Source of the DNA: Sulfuritalea sp.
GTDB taxonomy: Bacteria > Pseudomonadota > Gammaproteobacteria > Burkholderiales > Rhodocyclaceae
NCBI GenBank assembly: GCA_030247575.1
Contig: JAOTRV010000009.1
Span: 62,001-126,000 of the forward strand
Length of the DNA: 64,000 bases
Direction of reading: 5' to 3'
The position numbers were made by a program, and so were the translations under genes. Under the pieces are notes generated by a model. That model was not told the DNA's origin, did no database searches, and saw only the letters and a list, made by a program, of their open reading frames with translations. This document shows, piece after piece, positions 13,591 to 22,619 of the stretch (its first letter is position 1; each line of letters starts with the position of its first letter).

Positions 13591-14012
13591 TGTCGGACGT
13601 CCCTGAAAGACCGGCCAGGGGCGACCCGACCTGGGTCGCCCCTGCCCTGAGACGCGAGGAGAAGACCCGCAACGTCGGCAAGACGCCGGTCTTCTTCGGG
13701 CCGCCGCTGGCGATCCTCACCGACGGCCAGAAGAACACCATGGAGATCAGCGGAAAGCTGAACCGCACGGCGGAGCGCTACCTGGAAATTCTCGGGCATC
13801 ATGGCCTTGAGCTCACCGAGCCGGAACGCTCGTGCCTCAGGCATATCTGCAACATCGGCTTCATGTCGCCGCTGGAGATCAGCGAACTGTCCTTTGAAGT
13901 CGGCATCACCGCCTTCGAATGCGAAGGACTGGACAAGCAGGGATTGGCGGCAAAACTCGAAGCGGCTAGCTTCGCCGACCTAGTTGCCGTCGTCGAGTCG
14001 CTCGGATTCTGA
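13590..14012 (+). CDS. Unrecognised protein coupled to the cytochrome gene
   Basis: The 140-residue frame begins at a TGATG overlap with the cytochrome stop. The N-terminal ~50 residues (ERPARGDPTWVAPALR) lie over a perfect 12-bp hairpin. A shorter version could start at ATG 13740 (MEISGKLNRTAERYL). The C-terminal half looks like a compact helical domain (RTAERYLEILGHHGLEL, SPLEISELSFEVGITAF) with two cysteines (SCLRHIC). No family is recognised. Its position suggests an accessory role for the redox complex or a link to the following hemerythrin. Confidence 0.6.
   Translation: MSDVPERPARGDPTWVAPALRREEKTRNVGKTPVFFGPPLAILTDGQKNTMEISGKLNRTAERYLEILGHHGLELTEPERSCLRHICNIGFMSPLEISELSFEVGITAFECEGLDKQGLAAKLEAASFADLVAVVESLGF
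13616..13644 (+). repeat. Perfect 12-bp stem-loop downstream of the cytochrome gene
   Basis: CAGGGGCGACCC (13616-13627), loop GACCT, and GGGTCGCCCCTG (13633-13644). No T-run follows. The left arm with its flank (ccggccaggggcga) recurs at about 22596. It may attenuate or stabilise the operon mRNA, or it may mark that the next gene starts further downstream. Confidence 0.6.
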
Positions 14013-14040
14013 GGCCGGGCTTTCAGACAGGAGACTGGCA

Positions 14041-14445
14041 GTGCCGAATCGCGTGCAATGGAATCCGGGCTACGACGCCGGAAATGAAATCCTCGACAAC
14101 CAGCACCGGGCTATCCTGGCGCAATGCAATGCCCTGGCCGATTGCGCCGTCGGCACCGGCCCGGAGGACGACCGGAAATTCCGCGAACTCTTCGATCAAC
14201 TGATGGTTCAGGCCCGCGAGCATTTCTCGGCCGAGAAGGAGGTGCTTTCCCGTGGTGCCTGCGCCACGCTCGAAGAGCACCATGACGAGCGCGACGAGTT
14301 CGAGTATCTCGCGGCCGACATCATTACCACGGAGAACTTCGACAAGCTCGAACTCCAGCGCTTCCTGGCCCTCTGGTGGGTCGGACATATTATCGACTCA
14401 GGCAAACGGTATCGCGCCTGCGTTGCCGCCTCGCCGGCCGGCTGA
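14041..14445 (+). CDS. Hemerythrin-domain protein
   Basis: The 134-residue protein is a single four-helix hemerythrin domain with the diiron ligand pattern: DNQHRAIL, HFSAEKEVL (HxxxE), HHDERDEF (HxxxD) and WWVGHIIDSGKRY (HxxxxD). Bacterial hemerythrins bind O2 for storage, sensing or delivery. I start at GTG 14041, behind an upstream aggag, giving the usual VQWNPGYDAGNEILDNQH start. It is the last gene of the sulfur/redox run. 14446-14723 shows no gene I can support. Confidence 0.88.
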   Translation: MPNRVQWNPGYDAGNEILDNQHRAILAQCNALADCAVGTGPEDDRKFRELFDQLMVQAREHFSAEKEVLSRGACATLEEHHDERDEFEYLAADIITTENFDKLELQRFLALWWVGHIIDSGKRYRACVAASPAG

Positions 14446-14723
14446 CCGTTCGGAACGGTTTGCGCTGCACACGGTGCAAACCGGCGAAGATCGATGCCAT
14501 AGCGCCGCAGGAAACGGATTGTCCCAATGCGGTATGAAGGGAACAATGGCGGCCGTCGGCAAAAGGCGAATCAGCATTTTTCGGCTATATTCAAACATTG
14601 CAGACCCAATGCCGCGCAGGCGCCGATGCGAAGTCTGCGACTGCATTTGCCGTAAATCTCGGTTTGCAGTCCGTCCGTCGGTTAATCGTCTATTCCCTCA
14701 AACACTGTAGCCGGAGACTTCCC

Positions 14724-15170
14724 ATGCCATCACTGTCATCCCGTTTCTGCATCACGCTGCTGGCCGCCGTGTCGATGACTGCCCTTGCCGATCCGATGTC
14801 GCCGGTCGGCACATGGAACACCATCGACGACGAAACCAAGAAACCCAAGTCGCTGGTGCGAATCACCGAGAAGGACGGCGTGTATTCGGGAACGGTCGAG
14901 AAGATTGTCGATCCCAAGAAGCAGGATTCGAAATGCGACGAATGCGCGAGCGACGATCCGCGCAAGGGCAAGCCGGTGATCGGCATGACCATCCTGACCG
15001 GCTTGAAGAAAGACGGTGACAACGTCTATGCCGGCGGCACGATTCTCGATCCCAACAACGGCAAGACCTACAACGCCAAGGTGACGGTCATCGACGAGGG
15101 GAAGAGGCTCGAAATGCGCGGCTCGATCCTGTTCATCGGCCGCACCCAGACATGGATCCGGGTGAATTAG
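14724..15170 (+). CDS. DUF2147 exported protein
   Basis: The 148-residue protein has a signal peptide ([22 protein letters not shown]) and the DUF2147 pattern: VGTWNTIDDETKKPKSLVRI near the start and a conserved CDECASDDPRKGKP segment, ending RTQTWIRV. The family is widespread in Proteobacteria as a periplasmic lipocalin-like beta-barrel of unknown function. The Cys pair in CDEC could form a disulfide. It appears to be monocistronic, convergent with the gene on its right. Confidence 0.88.
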   Translation: MPSLSSRFCITLLAAVSMTALADPMSPVGTWNTIDDETKKPKSLVRITEKDGVYSGTVEKIVDPKKQDSKCDECASDDPRKGKPVIGMTILTGLKKDGDNVYAGGTILDPNNGKTYNAKVTVIDEGKRLEMRGSILFIGRTQTWIRVN

Positions 15171-15204
15171 GGACGAGTCTGCCCCTGCCGCCTTTCGTCC
15201 CCGG

Positions 15205-17448
15205 CTACCTGGGAGTTCCGCGAAAGCGGGGGGCGGCGTAGGGGTGCGTGTTTCGGAAGGCCTCGAAGAGTTTCCAGCGCACCACGGGAATTCTCGAAAC
15301 GAGTTTCAGGGGCACCGAGTAGATTTCGCATCCGTCCAGGGCGATCAGCGCATGCTGCGGCTCCGCCAGGCTGTGTTGCTCCCTGGCCTTCTCCGACATT
15401 GCACTGAACAGACTGTCCGAGCCCCAGAATTCGCCCTTGCCGATCACCTGCGCGCCTTCGCCTTCCCCCACGCAAAGGCGCCCCATTCCGATCAGGTGAA
15501 TCTGTTCCGGGTCGCCGACGAAATGCTCGCCGGCATGCACCTGCGTGATCCTGCAGTGCTTGGCCAGCGAGAACAAGGTGGTGTTGGTGACGGCATCGCT
15601 GAAGAGGAAAGTGCGCCGCAGTTTTTCCTCGACTTTGCGCACCTCGATCAGTTCGGTACTCGAGTAAAAGCGCTCGATGAAGTTCCGGTAGAGGTCGGAC
15701 GGCAGGCGCAGGGCCTGGACGAAGCCGACTGAACGGTAGGTCTCCTCGCTCTCGCGGTTGTAGATGGCCGCAGACTCGCCGAGCAACGAGCCGCTGAAGA
15801 GGAAATGGGAATTGCTGGGGTCCTGCGTCAGCATCTCGACCTTGCCGGCCAGCAACAGGTAGATTTCTTCCGGAACCTTGCCCGCCGGCGAAATGATGGT
15901 TTCCGGATTGAAAGTGACGATGCGGTTGTTGAGCAGCATGTGCAGCCGTTCCATCGGCACCGCGGGAAAGTAGCTCTTGAGGAACTCGCTGGCATCGCGC
16001 AGCAGAAAGTTCTGCTGCCCCGGGATCAGCACGTCCAGTGTGCCGAAGGGCGCGCCCGAACCGATGCGCCGCTCGGCATCGGTCAACTCTCTTGCGGTAT
16101 GCGCGAGCAGCAGTCTCCTTGATCCATCGGCGGCGAAGTCCGCGGCACTGCCGTGAATCATGCCGCCGCCGATGTCGATTTTCTTCAGATCCACAGGCTC
16201 GAGATAGGATGCCTTGACCGCCTGCGCGCGTTCGGGGCTGAGGCCCGGCGAGGATGCGTCGGCGTTGGTCATGGCGTCGATCACGGTGAAGGATGCGATG
16301 TCGGCGAGATGGCTGTAGGTTCGATAGCCGCCTTCCCACAGCACGCGGAAATTGAAAATGGTGGTCTCCACCGGATGCGGCGAAACGGTGGGTCGCACCT
16401 CCAGCCCCATGATGTCGTTCCACGTGTCCACCTCCAGGTCGTGGATGTCGAAGTACCGGGCGAATTCGCTTTCCGGTATCGACAGCAGCGCACAGAACTT
16501 GCGGGTCACCGAGGCGCGCACCAGCGGTGTGGCGAAATACTGCAAGGGCTGGTCGCACTGGAGCAGCGTGGTCAGCCCGGCGAAGTGATCGTCGTGGCAA
16601 TGCGTGTGGAAGATGCCGGCGACTTCCTTCTTGCCTATTCCGAGTGCGTCGAGGCTGTAGTGAATGTTCGGGCCCGCATCGATCAGGAACACCCGCCCCT
16701 GGTGGATGACGACACTGCCCATCACCGGCCGGTTGTAGTCCCAGCCGTCCCCGTCGCCGGTGTGCACCACGGCGAAGTAATGACGGTCGATTGCGGCATG
16801 GCTCAGGGGGTACGGGCAGGGGTAGGTTTCGTTCCTGGCGAGATTGAGGTCCACCTGAACGGAGTCCTCGCCGTAGCGGATCTCGAACACGTTGTGGGCG
16901 AGGCGCGTGATGCTCACTCCGTCGCCGATATCGATGCTGCCGGTGGTCAGCGGCCAGCAATCGACAAAGGTATCGGGTTTGGCGATCTGGCCGAAGGCGA
17001 ACTTGAGCTTGACCCGCATGAGCTCGTTGGCCTCGGCTTCATCGATCCCCGCCCGCATCATTTCCTCGGCGGAAATCAGGCCGTAGTTGCCGCGATGGAT
17101 GTAGCGGAGCTGGGCGGCAAGCTGTTCCGGGGTGCCGATCAGTTTGGGCTTGCTGCCGACGTTGTTGGGATGGTTCGGAATCAGCATGCCCTGCCGGTAG
17201 AGCATCTGCAGAATGGGGAACTCGGCCAGGTTGCAGAGGTGGCCGTTCTGAATCATCGAATCGGAAAGGAGAATCGCGTTGGGCCCGTTCTCGAAGGTCA
17301 CCCCGTTGCGTTCGGTGGTCTGAATGATCCCCCTGCGGAACAGATGCTTGACGCTGTCGGCCGGTGCGCCGCACAGCAGATACAGTCCGGCGGCAGGAAT
17401 CTCGACATAGAAAATTCCGTTGGCGACGACAAGTTTGCGTATCGACAT
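15205..17448 (-). CDS. Metallo-beta-lactamase fold protein with C-terminal cyclic-nucleotide-binding domains
   Basis: The protein is 747 residues. Residues ~1-170 hold an N-terminal region of unknown type. The metallo-beta-lactamase domain follows, with HTHCHDDH at 281-288 and later metal-site candidates (SHLADIA, MIHGSAADF). Two cNMP-binding-like domains come last (~490-610, IISPAGKVPEEIYLLLAGKV; ~620-740, HLIGMGRLCVGEGEG). I start at ATG 17448, with GGAG 7 bases upstream, because the N-terminus MSIRKLVVANGIFYVEI reads well; a longer open frame exists. The likely role is a hydrolase gated by a cyclic nucleotide; the substrate is unknown. It is divergent from the HIG1 gene. Confidence 0.8.
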   Translation of the reverse strand: MSIRKLVVANGIFYVEIPAAGLYLLCGAPADSVKHLFRRGIIQTTERNGVTFENGPNAILLSDSMIQNGHLCNLAEFPILQMLYRQGMLIPNHPNNVGSKPKLIGTPEQLAAQLRYIHRGNYGLISAEEMMRAGIDEAEANELMRVKLKFAFGQIAKPDTFVDCWPLTTGSIDIGDGVSITRLAHNVFEIRYGEDSVQVDLNLARNETYPCPYPLSHAAIDRHYFAVVHTGDGDGWDYNRPVMGSVVIHQGRVFLIDAGPNIHYSLDALGIGKKEVAGIFHTHCHDDHFAGLTTLLQCDQPLQYFATPLVRASVTRKFCALLSIPESEFARYFDIHDLEVDTWNDIMGLEVRPTVSPHPVETTIFNFRVLWEGGYRTYSHLADIASFTVIDAMTNADASSPGLSPERAQAVKASYLEPVDLKKIDIGGGMIHGSAADFAADGSRRLLLAHTARELTDAERRIGSGAPFGTLDVLIPGQQNFLLRDASEFLKSYFPAVPMERLHMLLNNRIVTFNPETIISPAGKVPEEIYLLLAGKVEMLTQDPSNSHFLFSGSLLGESAAIYNRESEETYRSVGFVQALRLPSDLYRNFIERFYSSTELIEVRKVEEKLRRTFLFSDAVTNTTLFSLAKHCRITQVHAGEHFVGDPEQIHLIGMGRLCVGEGEGAQVIGKGEFWGSDSLFSAMSEKAREQHSLAEPQHALIALDGCEIYSVPLKLVSRIPVVRWKLFEAFRNTHPYAAPRFRGTPR

Positions 17449-17720
17449 CGCTTTCTCCGTTGGACTGAAGCGCCGGATTATTGATGGTTGACGCCGGCGA
17501 CCGCCAGCTCGCTGGAGACCGGACGTCCGGCAGGCCCGATTCGCAGCCGCCCGCTGGCGTGATGTCGCTTGCGGACATAGTGCCAATGTACCATTTTCAG
17601 CATGCCGCCAATAGCCGCGAGGCATAACAGGCGACGTGCGCGACGCGGCACTGCGAAAGTTTGACCTTGATGCGTGTGTGGGCTATAGGGGGATTGTGTT
17701 GGTGGAGACAGGAGACGGAA

Positions 17721-17915
17721 ATGGACATCCTGATGACTTTGATCGTGCTCGGAATAGTCGCAACCGTTGCGGTTCTTTTCACCGGCGTCGGCTGGATGGT
17801 GAAGGGCGGCGAATTGGATGACCGGCATAGCCATCAGATGATGATGGCGCGTGTGGGCTTGCAGGCATTCACTTTTGCGCTGGTTATTGCGGCCGTATTG
17901 TTGAGCATTCGCTAG
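17721..17915 (+). CDS. HIG1-domain twin-transmembrane protein
   Basis: The 64-residue protein has two membrane helices (LMTLIVLGIVATVAVLFTGV and LQAFTFALVIAAVLLSI) joined by the HIG1-type loop GGELDDRHSHQMMMARVG. Bacterial HIG1 proteins are small inner-membrane proteins, sometimes associated with respiratory supercomplexes. An aggag sits 6 bases before the ATG. It is followed by a strong terminator, so it is a single-gene unit. Confidence 0.85.
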   Translation: MDILMTLIVLGIVATVAVLFTGVGWMVKGGELDDRHSHQMMMARVGLQAFTFALVIAAVLLSIR

Positions 17916-17952
17916 GCGCAGTCCGCGATTGTTGCCTGGCGGACAACGCAAC

Positions 17953-17987
17953 AAGGCCATCGGGGAACCCGATGGCCTTTTGTCTTG
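17953..17987 (+). terminator. Rho-independent terminator after HIG1
   Basis: A perfect 12-bp stem (AAGGCCATCGGG / CCCGATGGCCTT) with loop GAA is followed by TTGTCTT. This is the clearest intrinsic terminator in the window. Confidence 0.88.
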
Positions 17988-18108
17988 GTTTTCGATCCGG
18001 TCGGGTCCGGTAGCGTCGAAACCCTGTTTAGAATTGGCTGGCGGGTAATCCGCGCGGATGTTAGCGTTCTGCATCCGCCTCCGATAACCACGAAAACCAG
18101 CCAAGCCC

Positions 18109-20007
18109 ATGCGCGTTCTGTCCGTCATCCCGCCGATGACGCAGTTGAACACCCCCTATCCATCGACGGCTTACCTGACAGGTTTTCTGCGTTCGCGCGG
18201 CATCGCCGCGGTTCAGGAAGACCTTGCCCTGGGGCTGGTGTTGCGGTTGTTTTCACGTGACGGCCTGCTGGCGATCCGGGAGTGCATCGCGGCCCTGTCG
18301 AAGCAGCGGCGCACACAACGGGTGCAGGCCTTCGAGCGGGCCTTCGATCGCTATCTGGCCACCATCGGTCCTGCCGTGGCATTTCTGCAGGGGCGCGATC
18401 CCTCCATCGGGCATCGCATCTCAGGCCGCAACTTTCTCCCCGAGGGGCCGCGCTTCGATGCGCTCGACGCCTATGTCGATCCTGAAGGCGGCGACACGCT
18501 GGCCTGGGCCTTCGGCGCGCTCGGCGTGCAGGATCGCGCGCGGCACTTCGCCACGCTCTACCTCAACGATGTCGCCGACGTGCTGCGCGACGCGGTCGAT
18601 CCGCGCTTCGAGTTCGTGCGCTATGCGGAGTCGCTGGCACAGAGTCAGGCCAGCTTCGATCCTCTGGCGCGGGCGCTGGCGGCGCCGCTCAATCTGGTCG
18701 ACAGCACCCTGCGCGAACTGACGCTGGCGGCGCTGGCGCGGCACGCGCCGCAACTGGTGCTGGTGTCGGTGCCGTTTCCCGGCAACGTTTACGGCGCCTT
18801 TCGCATCGCCCAGGCGATCAAGCTGCACGATCCATCGATCGTCACCGTCCTCGGTGGCGGCTTCGTCAATACCGAGTTGCGCGAGCTCAGCGAGCCGCGG
18901 GTGTTCGACTATTTCGACTATGTGTCGCTGGACGACGGCGAGCGTCCGCTGCTGGCACTGCTCGAACATCTCGCCGAGGAGGGGCAAATGCGGCGCCCGC
19001 AAGACAAGCTGGTACGCACTTTCGTGCGCACGGGCGATGGCGTGCGCTACATCGATGCCGGCGAGCCGGACATCCCCTTCGCCGAGGTCGGGACGCCGAC
19101 CTGGGACGGTCTGCCGCTGGACCGTTACCTGTCGCTGCTGGACATGCTGAATCCGATGCACCGCCTGTGGTCCGACGCGCGCTGGAACAAGCTGACCGTC
19201 GCCCACGGCTGCTACTGGAAGAAGTGCAGCTTCTGCGACGTGTCACTGGATTACATCTCGCGCTATGACACGGCGACTGCCGAGATACTGGTCGACCGCA
19301 TCGAAGCCGTCATCGAGGAGACCGGGCAGACCGGCTTCCACTTCGTGGACGAGGCCGCTCCGCCCAAAGCCCTCAAGGCGCTCGCCGCGGAACTGAAAAG
19401 GCGCAACCGGGCGATTTCATGGTGGGGCAACATCCGTTTCGAGAAGTCCTTCACCCCCGAGCTCTGCGCGGAGCTTGCCGATAGCGGCTGCATCGCCGTC
19501 TCGGGCGGACTCGAAGTCGCCTCCGACCGACTGCTCAAGCTGATGCAGAAGGGCGTATCGGTCGAGCAGGTGGCGCGCGTGACACATGCCTTCACCGACG
19601 CCGGCATCCTGGTGCACGCCTACCTGATGTACGGCTTTCCCACGCAAACCGTGCAGGACACGGTCGACGCACTCGAGTACGTGCGCCAGCTGTTCGCCGC
19701 GAACTGCATCCAGTCCGGCTTCTTCCACCGCTTTGCCTGCACCGTGCATTCCCCGGTCGGGCAACACCCCGAGCGCTACGGCATCAGGCTCAAGCCCTTG
19801 CCCGCGACTTCGTTTGCGAAGAACGATGTCGGCTTCATCGAACCGACCGGTGTCGACCACGTGGCGCTCGGCGTGGCACTGAACAAGGCACTCTACAACT
19901 ACATGCACGGACTCGGCCTCGACCAGGACGTGCGCAGCTGGTTTGCCGGTCGCGTGCCGCGCACCACCGTGCCGCGGCATTTCATCGAGAGGGCCTTGCG
20001 CGCGTGA
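18109..20007 (+). CDS. B12-binding-domain radical SAM protein
   Basis: The 632-residue protein has an N-terminal cobalamin-binding-like Rossmann region (~200-270; VLVSVPFPGNVYGAFRIAQ, TVLGGGFVNTEL). A radical SAM core follows, with cluster cysteines in HGCYWKKCSFCD at residues 368, 373 and 376 (C-x4-C-x2-C), plus SGGLEVASDRLLKLMQKG and AYLMYGFPTQT. The spacing differs from the textbook C-x3-C-x2-C. Many family members are methylases or cyclases, so the substrate cannot be named. Its stop overlaps the DUF454 start (GTGA). Confidence 0.85.
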   Translation: MRVLSVIPPMTQLNTPYPSTAYLTGFLRSRGIAAVQEDLALGLVLRLFSRDGLLAIRECIAALSKQRRTQRVQAFERAFDRYLATIGPAVAFLQGRDPSIGHRISGRNFLPEGPRFDALDAYVDPEGGDTLAWAFGALGVQDRARHFATLYLNDVADVLRDAVDPRFEFVRYAESLAQSQASFDPLARALAAPLNLVDSTLRELTLAALARHAPQLVLVSVPFPGNVYGAFRIAQAIKLHDPSIVTVLGGGFVNTELRELSEPRVFDYFDYVSLDDGERPLLALLEHLAEEGQMRRPQDKLVRTFVRTGDGVRYIDAGEPDIPFAEVGTPTWDGLPLDRYLSLLDMLNPMHRLWSDARWNKLTVAHGCYWKKCSFCDVSLDYISRYDTATAEILVDRIEAVIEETGQTGFHFVDEAAPPKALKALAAELKRRNRAISWWGNIRFEKSFTPELCAELADSGCIAVSGGLEVASDRLLKLMQKGVSVEQVARVTHAFTDAGILVHAYLMYGFPTQTVQDTVDALEYVRQLFAANCIQSGFFHRFACTVHSPVGQHPERYGIRLKPLPATSFAKNDVGFIEPTGVDHVALGVALNKALYNYMHGLGLDQDVRSWFAGRVPRTTVPRHFIERALRA

Positions 20008-20447
20008 AGCAGGAAACACCGCAGCCACCATGGCAAATACCCGAGGCCGAGTTGCATCCCTCGCTGCTGGTGCGGCTGGTGCTGCTGGCCCTGGGCAGCA
20101 TCGCCCTGTTGCTCGGCATCGTCGGCATCTTCCTGCCCGGCTTGCCGACCACGCCCTTCATCCTGGTCGCCGCGGCGTGCTACGCGCGCGCCTCGGAGCG
20201 CTTCTATCGCTGGCTGCTGCGCAATCCGACCTTCGGCCCCCTGATCGCTGAATGGCGCCACCATCGCAGCATCCCCTGGCGCATCAAGTGGCTGGCCATC
20301 ACGTTGATGAGTCTGACCATTTGTGTTTCGATCTGGACGTTTGCCGGCAGGCTATGGCTGCAGAGCCTGCTGGCCGCGATCGGAGTGGCGACAGCGCTCT
20401 GGCTGTGGCGCATCCCCTCGCGCGACCGGCCGCGCCGGCAGGGGTAA
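20004..20447 (+). CDS. DUF454 (YbaN-like) inner-membrane protein
   Basis: The 147-residue protein has the DUF454 signature: GIVGIFLPGLPTTPFILVAAACYARAS, then a hydrophilic stretch (RNPTFGPLIAEWRHHRSIPW) and two more hydrophobic helices. It starts at GTG 20004, overlapping the radical SAM stop, so the two are probably co-translated. The function of the family is unknown. Confidence 0.88.
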   Translation: MKQETPQPPWQIPEAELHPSLLVRLVLLALGSIALLLGIVGIFLPGLPTTPFILVAAACYARASERFYRWLLRNPTFGPLIAEWRHHRSIPWRIKWLAITLMSLTICVSIWTFAGRLWLQSLLAAIGVATALWLWRIPSRDRPRRQG

Positions 20448-20483
20448 AATTCATTCGACCGCAAGAAGAGGGGAGTTCGCATC

Positions 20484-22544
20484 ATGGCGAAGTACAGTAC
20501 CGAATCGATTCGCGCCGTTGCCCTCGTCGGTCACGGCGGGGCCGGCAAGACCACGTTGGCTGAAGCCCTGCTGTTCAAGGCCGGTGCGATCCCCGCCAAG
20601 GGCAGCGTGGAGAAGGGCAGCAGCGTCTGCGACTTCGATGCACAGGAAAAGGCGGCCGGCCATTCGCTCAACTCGGCGATGGTAAATTTTGCCGCCGAGG
20701 GTGTGCACGTGCATCTGATCGATACTCCGGGCTATCCCGATTTCTCGGGGCAGGCGATCGCCGCGCTGGCCGGCGTCGAAACCGCGATCGTCGTCATCAA
20801 CGCACAGACCGGCATCGAACTCGCCACCGAGCGCATGATGCGGGCGGCCCAGGCCCGGGGCCTGGCGCGCATGATCGTGATCAACAAGATCGACGCCGAC
20901 AACGTCGATCTGCCGGGGCTGGTGAACCAGATCCGCGAGCGCTTCGGCAAGGAATGCCTGCTGCTCGATCTACCGGTGCATGACCGCGAGGAGGTGGTCG
21001 AGGTACTGGAGCACGCGGCCGGCGACGCGGACTTCGATTCGATCGCCCATGCCCATCGCGAACTGATCGACCAGCTGGTGGAAGAGGATGAATCCCTGCT
21101 GGCGCGCTACCTGGAAGACGGCAAGGATCCCGACGCCAGGGAATTGCACGCGCCCTTCGAGAAGGCATTGCGCGAAGGCCACCTGATTCCCATCCTGTTC
21201 GTCTCGGCGCGCACCGGCGCCGGCATCGGCGAGCTGCTGCACGTGCTGGCTTCGCTGGCGCCGAATCCCGCCGAGGGCAACCCGCCGCCGTTCTACAAGG
21301 GCCAAGGTGACAAAGGGGGTCAGGCCGCCGAGCCCTTCCAGGCGGTGCCGGACGAATCGCGGCACGTGTTGGCGCATGTGTTCAAGATCATCGCCGATCC
21401 CTACATGGGCAAGGTCGGCATTTTCCGCGTGCACCAGGGCACGTTGCGCCGCGACAGCCAGCTCTTCGTCGGCGACGCCCGGAAGCCGTTCAAGGTCGGC
21501 CACCTCTACCAGCTGCAGGGCAAGGACTACGTCGAGGTCGACAGCCTGCTGCCGGGCGACATCGGCGCCATTGCCAAGGTCGAGGAAATCGAGTTCGATT
21601 GCGTGCTGCACGATTCGCACGAGGAGGACCACATCCACCTCAAGCCGCTGGAGTTTCCCAAGCCGATGCAGGGCCTCGCCGTCGAGACGCAGCGCCGCGG
21701 CGACGAGCAGCGCCTGTTCGACATCCTGCACAAGCTGGAACTCGAAGACCCGTGCTTCGAGGTCGAGCGGCATCCGACCACGCACGAAACCGTGATCCGC
21801 GGCCTTGGCGAGATGCACTTGCGCTACAAGCTGGAAAAGATGGCGACCCAGTTCAAGCTCGAACTCGACACGCGGCTGCCGCTGATTCCCTATCGCGAGA
21901 CCGTCACCACGAGCGCCGAAGGCCATTGCCGGCACAAGAAGCAGTCGGGCGGCGCCGGCCAGTTCGGCGAGGTGTATCTGAAGATCGAGCCTCTGGCGCG
22001 CGGCGCCGGCTTCGAGTTCGTCGATCGCGTCAAGGGCGGCGTGATTCCGGGCGTCTTCATGCCGGCCGTCGAGAAGGGCGTGCGCCAAGCACTGGCCGAG
22101 GGCGTCACCGCCGGCTTCCCGGTCGAGGACCTGCGCGTCATCGTCTATGACGGCAAGACGCATCCGGTCGACGGCAAGGAAGTCGCGTTCGTCACGGCCG
22201 GCCGCAAGGCCACGGTGGAGGCGATTCGCGCCGCCAATCCGATCGTGCTGGAACCCATCGTCGCCATCGAGATCGTTGCGCCCGAGGTTGCCATCGGCGA
22301 TCTCACCGGCGACCTGTCGAGCCGGCGCGGCCACATCACGGGCACCAGCCCGCGTCCCGGCGACACCGCCTCGATCACCGGCGAGGTGCCGCTGGCCGAG
22401 ATCACCGATTACGCTTCGCGCCTGAAGTCGATGACCGGAGGCCAGGGCTCCTACAGCATCGAGTTCGTGCGCCACGCGCAGGTGCCGCCGCAGGTGCAGC
22501 AAAAACTGGCGGCCAGCTTCAAGCTGAAGGACGAGGACGAATAA
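20484..22544 (+). CDS. Elongation factor G-like translational GTPase (second paralogue type)
   Basis: The 686-residue protein has all EF-G domains. G1 reads GHGGAGKTTL, G3 DTPGYPDF and G4 NKID; domains III-V follow (VIRGLGEMHLRYKLEKM, KKQSGGAGQFGEVYLKIEP). It belongs to the shorter FusA-like group distinct from housekeeping EF-G, which normally sits next to rpsL, rpsG and tuf. None of those genes are here. An aagagggga Shine-Dalgarno lies upstream. The role may be ribosome recycling or a stress-specific translocase. Confidence 0.88.
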   Translation: MAKYSTESIRAVALVGHGGAGKTTLAEALLFKAGAIPAKGSVEKGSSVCDFDAQEKAAGHSLNSAMVNFAAEGVHVHLIDTPGYPDFSGQAIAALAGVETAIVVINAQTGIELATERMMRAAQARGLARMIVINKIDADNVDLPGLVNQIRERFGKECLLLDLPVHDREEVVEVLEHAAGDADFDSIAHAHRELIDQLVEEDESLLARYLEDGKDPDARELHAPFEKALREGHLIPILFVSARTGAGIGELLHVLASLAPNPAEGNPPPFYKGQGDKGGQAAEPFQAVPDESRHVLAHVFKIIADPYMGKVGIFRVHQGTLRRDSQLFVGDARKPFKVGHLYQLQGKDYVEVDSLLPGDIGAIAKVEEIEFDCVLHDSHEEDHIHLKPLEFPKPMQGLAVETQRRGDEQRLFDILHKLELEDPCFEVERHPTTHETVIRGLGEMHLRYKLEKMATQFKLELDTRLPLIPYRETVTTSAEGHCRHKKQSGGAGQFGEVYLKIEPLARGAGFEFVDRVKGGVIPGVFMPAVEKGVRQALAEGVTAGFPVEDLRVIVYDGKTHPVDGKEVAFVTAGRKATVEAIRAANPIVLEPIVAIEIVAPEVAIGDLTGDLSSRRGHITGTSPRPGDTASITGEVPLAEITDYASRLKSMTGGQGSYSIEFVRHAQVPPQVQQKLAASFKLKDEDE

Positions 22545-22555
22545 GCCGGTCTTCG

Positions 22556-22575
22556 GCGCCGACAGAAGTCGGCGC
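22556..22575. terminator. Hairpin between convergent EF-G-like and copper ATPase genes
   Basis: GCGCCGAC, loop AGAA, GTCGGCGC lie 11 bases after the EF-G-like stop. The right arm is part of a dispersed short repeat. There is no T-run, so termination is only possible. The convergent arrangement makes a bidirectional function plausible. Confidence 0.45.
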
Positions 22576-22590
22576 TGGCGGGACGGCGCC
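22564..22590 (+). repeat. Dispersed short repeat, intergenic copy
   Basis: AGAAGTCGGCGCTGGCGGGA then CGGCGCC, between the convergent EF-G-like and copA genes. Its left part also forms a hairpin arm. Confidence 0.7.
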
Positions 22591-22619
22591 TGGAACCGGC
22601 CAGGGGCGATCCGAGCAGT

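Noticed and set aside
14446-14723. Possible gene between hemerythrin and DUF2147
   Set aside because: Open frames here are short and lack plausible starts or composition. The DUF2147 start at 14724 is clear.
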